64,000 nt of DNA, from assembly GCA_963771545.1 (NCBI GenBank), contig CAVYTX010000002.1:558001-622000 (forward strand), written 5' to 3'. Shown one piece after another: positions 62,760 through 64,000 of the stretch. The DNA comes from CAKZLS01 sp963771545. GTDB lineage: Bacteria; Pseudomonadota; Alphaproteobacteria; Rhodospirillales; Defluviicoccaceae. The stretch's first letter is position 1, and every line of letters starts with the position of its first letter. Both the position numbers and the translations under genes were made by a program. The notes below the pieces were generated by a model. The model had not been told where the DNA came from and did no database searches. It was given only the letters and a program-made list of their open reading frames with translations.

Positions 62760-63875
62760 GTGGGTTCGAGGATGGACGCGGCGACCGGCGACGACGACAT
62801 TCTGGTCCGGTTTCGCGGCGTCGATAAGACCTTTGATGGCGAGTTTCTGGTTATCAAAGCCCTGGACCTGGATATCCACCGGGGCGAATTCCTGACTCTG
62901 CTTGGGCCGTCGGGATCGGGCAAGACGACAATCCTGATGATGCTGGCCGGCTTCGAGACACCGACCCGCGGCGACATCGAGATCGACGGCCGGTCCGTGG
63001 GCCGGCTTCCGCCCCACAAGCGCAATATCGGCATGGTGTTTCAGAGCTACGCGCTGTTCCCCCACATGACCGTGGAACAAAACTTGGCGTTCCCGCTGGA
63101 GGTCCGGGGCCTTCCCAGGGAGGAGATCCGGTCCAAGGTTGGGCGGGTATTGGATATCGTCCAACTGGGCAGTTTCGGCGGCCGTCGGCCCAACCAGCTT
63201 TCCGGCGGTCAACAGCAGCGCGTGGCCCTGGCCCGCGCCCTTGTCTTCGAGCCGGCGCTGGTGCTCATGGACGAACCGCTGGGGGCGCTGGACAAGCAAT
63301 TGCGCGAGCATATGCAACTGGAGATCAAGCACATTCACGCGCGGCTGGGCGTCACCGTCGTCTACGTAACCCACGATCAGAGCGAAGCGCTGACCATGTC
63401 CGACCGCGTCGCCGTCACCAACAACGGCGTTATTCAGCAACTCGATTCGCCGGAACGCCTCTACGAAGCGCCGCAAAACGCTTTCGTCGCGCACTTCGTC
63501 GGCGAGAACAACCGGCTGACCGGCCGGGTGACCGCCATCGAAAACGGTACCTGCAATGTTGAACTTGAGGACGGCGGGACGATCCGCGCCCTCGCGGTCA
63601 GGGTCGATGGAACCGGTGCGCTCACCACTGTCAGCCTGCGGCCGGAGCGGGTGCGGGTGGGCGGCGACGCAAAAACATGCCCCAACCAGTTCGACGGAGA
63701 GGTTCGTGAGCTGATTTACCTCGGCGACCACACGCGCATGCGCTTGGCGCTGTGCGGACAGGAGGATTTCGTCGTCAAGCTCGCTCACACGCGGGGAGCG
63801 CCACAGGTAAGACCCGGCGACCGCGTCCCGGTGGGGTTCACCGTCGAAGACTGCCGCGCCCTGGATCGCTGGTAG
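62760..63875 (+). CDS. ABC transporter ATP-binding protein (PotA-like)
   Basis: 371 residues from the GTG at 62760 with GGGGAG 5 bp upstream (alternatives: GTG 62754, ATG 62772). Motifs: Walker A GPSGSGKTT, Q-loop VFQSYALFPHM, signature LSGGQQQRVALARA, Walker B LVLMDEPLGALD, switch His YVTHDQSEA, then a C-terminal TOBE_2 domain (SLRPERVRVG). Typical of spermidine/putrescine importers. No permease or binding protein follows before the convergent antitoxin fragment, so it seems to be an orphan ATPase or the others lie elsewhere. Confidence 0.9.
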   Translation: MGSRMDAATGDDDILVRFRGVDKTFDGEFLVIKALDLDIHRGEFLTLLGPSGSGKTTILMMLAGFETPTRGDIEIDGRSVGRLPPHKRNIGMVFQSYALFPHMTVEQNLAFPLEVRGLPREEIRSKVGRVLDIVQLGSFGGRRPNQLSGGQQQRVALARALVFEPALVLMDEPLGALDKQLREHMQLEIKHIHARLGVTVVYVTHDQSEALTMSDRVAVTNNGVIQQLDSPERLYEAPQNAFVAHFVGENNRLTGRVTAIENGTCNVELEDGGTIRALAVRVDGTGALTTVSLRPERVRVGGDAKTCPNQFDGEVRELIYLGDHTRMRLALCGQEDFVVKLAHTRGAPQVRPGDRVPVGFTVEDCRALDRW

Positions 63876-63930
63876 GGAGCATCTTAACGCCGGGCGTCCA
63901 GCACCGTGACGGGATAGACCAACGCTTCGG

Positions 63931-64000
63931 TTATTCGGACGGCAGAGGTGCGTCGAAATCATCGCCAATTTCGATCATGCCGCGGGCCGTGCCGGCGTGA
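63931..64000 (-). CDS. Phd/YefM-type antitoxin, C-terminal fragment at the window edge
   Basis: The last 23 codons before TAA at 63931 read HAGTARGMIEIGDDFDAPLPSE. The G-x-x-x-G-(x4-5)-D-D-F-D-x-P-L-P pattern is the usual tail of prevent-host-death antitoxins paired with PIN toxins. The N-terminus lies beyond the window. No toxin gene is visible on the side inside the window. Confidence 0.5.
   Translation of the reverse strand, partial: HAGTARGMIEIGDDFDAPLPSE

Overview
The window is GC-rich, densely coded DNA from a Gram-negative bacterium, most likely an alphaproteobacterium (Rhodospirillales-like). Pointers are a C4-type 5-aminolevulinate synthase (HemA), a three-piece proton-translocating transhydrogenase (PntAA/PntAB/PntB), a COQ9-family protein near rpsU, an Mla-type lipid transport operon, NnrU and NnrS, a VPLPA-CTERM protein and PssA/Psd. 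The placement is inferred from gene content only; no rRNA or tRNA gene was recognised.

Layout. 0-7.5 kb: an RDD protein cut by the window edge, then a beta-glucan utilisation block on the minus strand (sodium/sugar symporter, GH3 glucosidase, GH5 glucanase behind a promoter with two palindromic operator-like sites) and a GST. 7.7-11.7 kb: a beta/gamma-crystallin-metzincin protein, a VPLPA-CTERM protein, NnrU and small stress proteins. 11.9-15.1 kb: glutamate decarboxylase, a YrhK-like membrane protein and a class II amidotransferase. 15.2-20.8 kb: mlaE-mlaF-mlaD-lipoprotein, then a Na+/H+ antiporter and a K+ channel. 20.9-25.6 kb: a disturbed region with a tiny lipoprotein, a fixJ-like fragment, an intact IS1595-family element, a secreted orphan and a histidine kinase/FixJ-type regulator pair. 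25.8-33 kb: lytic transglycosylase, RAYT transposase plus ParB-domain mini-protein, M1 peptidase plus ChaN-PDZ lipoprotein, and an HDAC-family deacetylase.

33.09-35.31 kb is the most unusual part. An AT-richer segment is bounded by perfect 36-bp inverted repeats and an 8-bp direct repeat, has no transposase, and carries three orphan genes, one with a HEPN-like motif. It reads as a passenger transposon.

35.8-44.8 kb: a cache protein, pssA-psd, DUF302, a cysteine-rich secreted protein, CsgG-like and Sel1 lipoproteins, a NYN protein, a PAP2 phosphatase and an IS1182-family element abutting the stop codon of a conserved basic protein. 44.8-53.4 kb: acyl-CoA synthetase, oligoendopeptidase F, UbiB-family kinase, YbjQ protein and the pnt operon. 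53.4-55.6 kb: three REP-like repeats around a DUF559 gene and a membrane protein of unknown function. 55.8-64 kb: NnrS, rpsU, def, COQ9, a small regulator with a clear operator, hemA, a class III aminotransferase, a PotA-like ATPase and the tail of a Phd-like antitoxin.

At least four otherwise well-preserved genes (symporter, ChaN-PDZ, psd and one transposon passenger) are broken by a single-base insertion or deletion, mostly in or next to short homopolymers. This may mean sequence error rather than true gene decay. One consequence is an artificial 1379-codon symporter-GH3 fusion frame.
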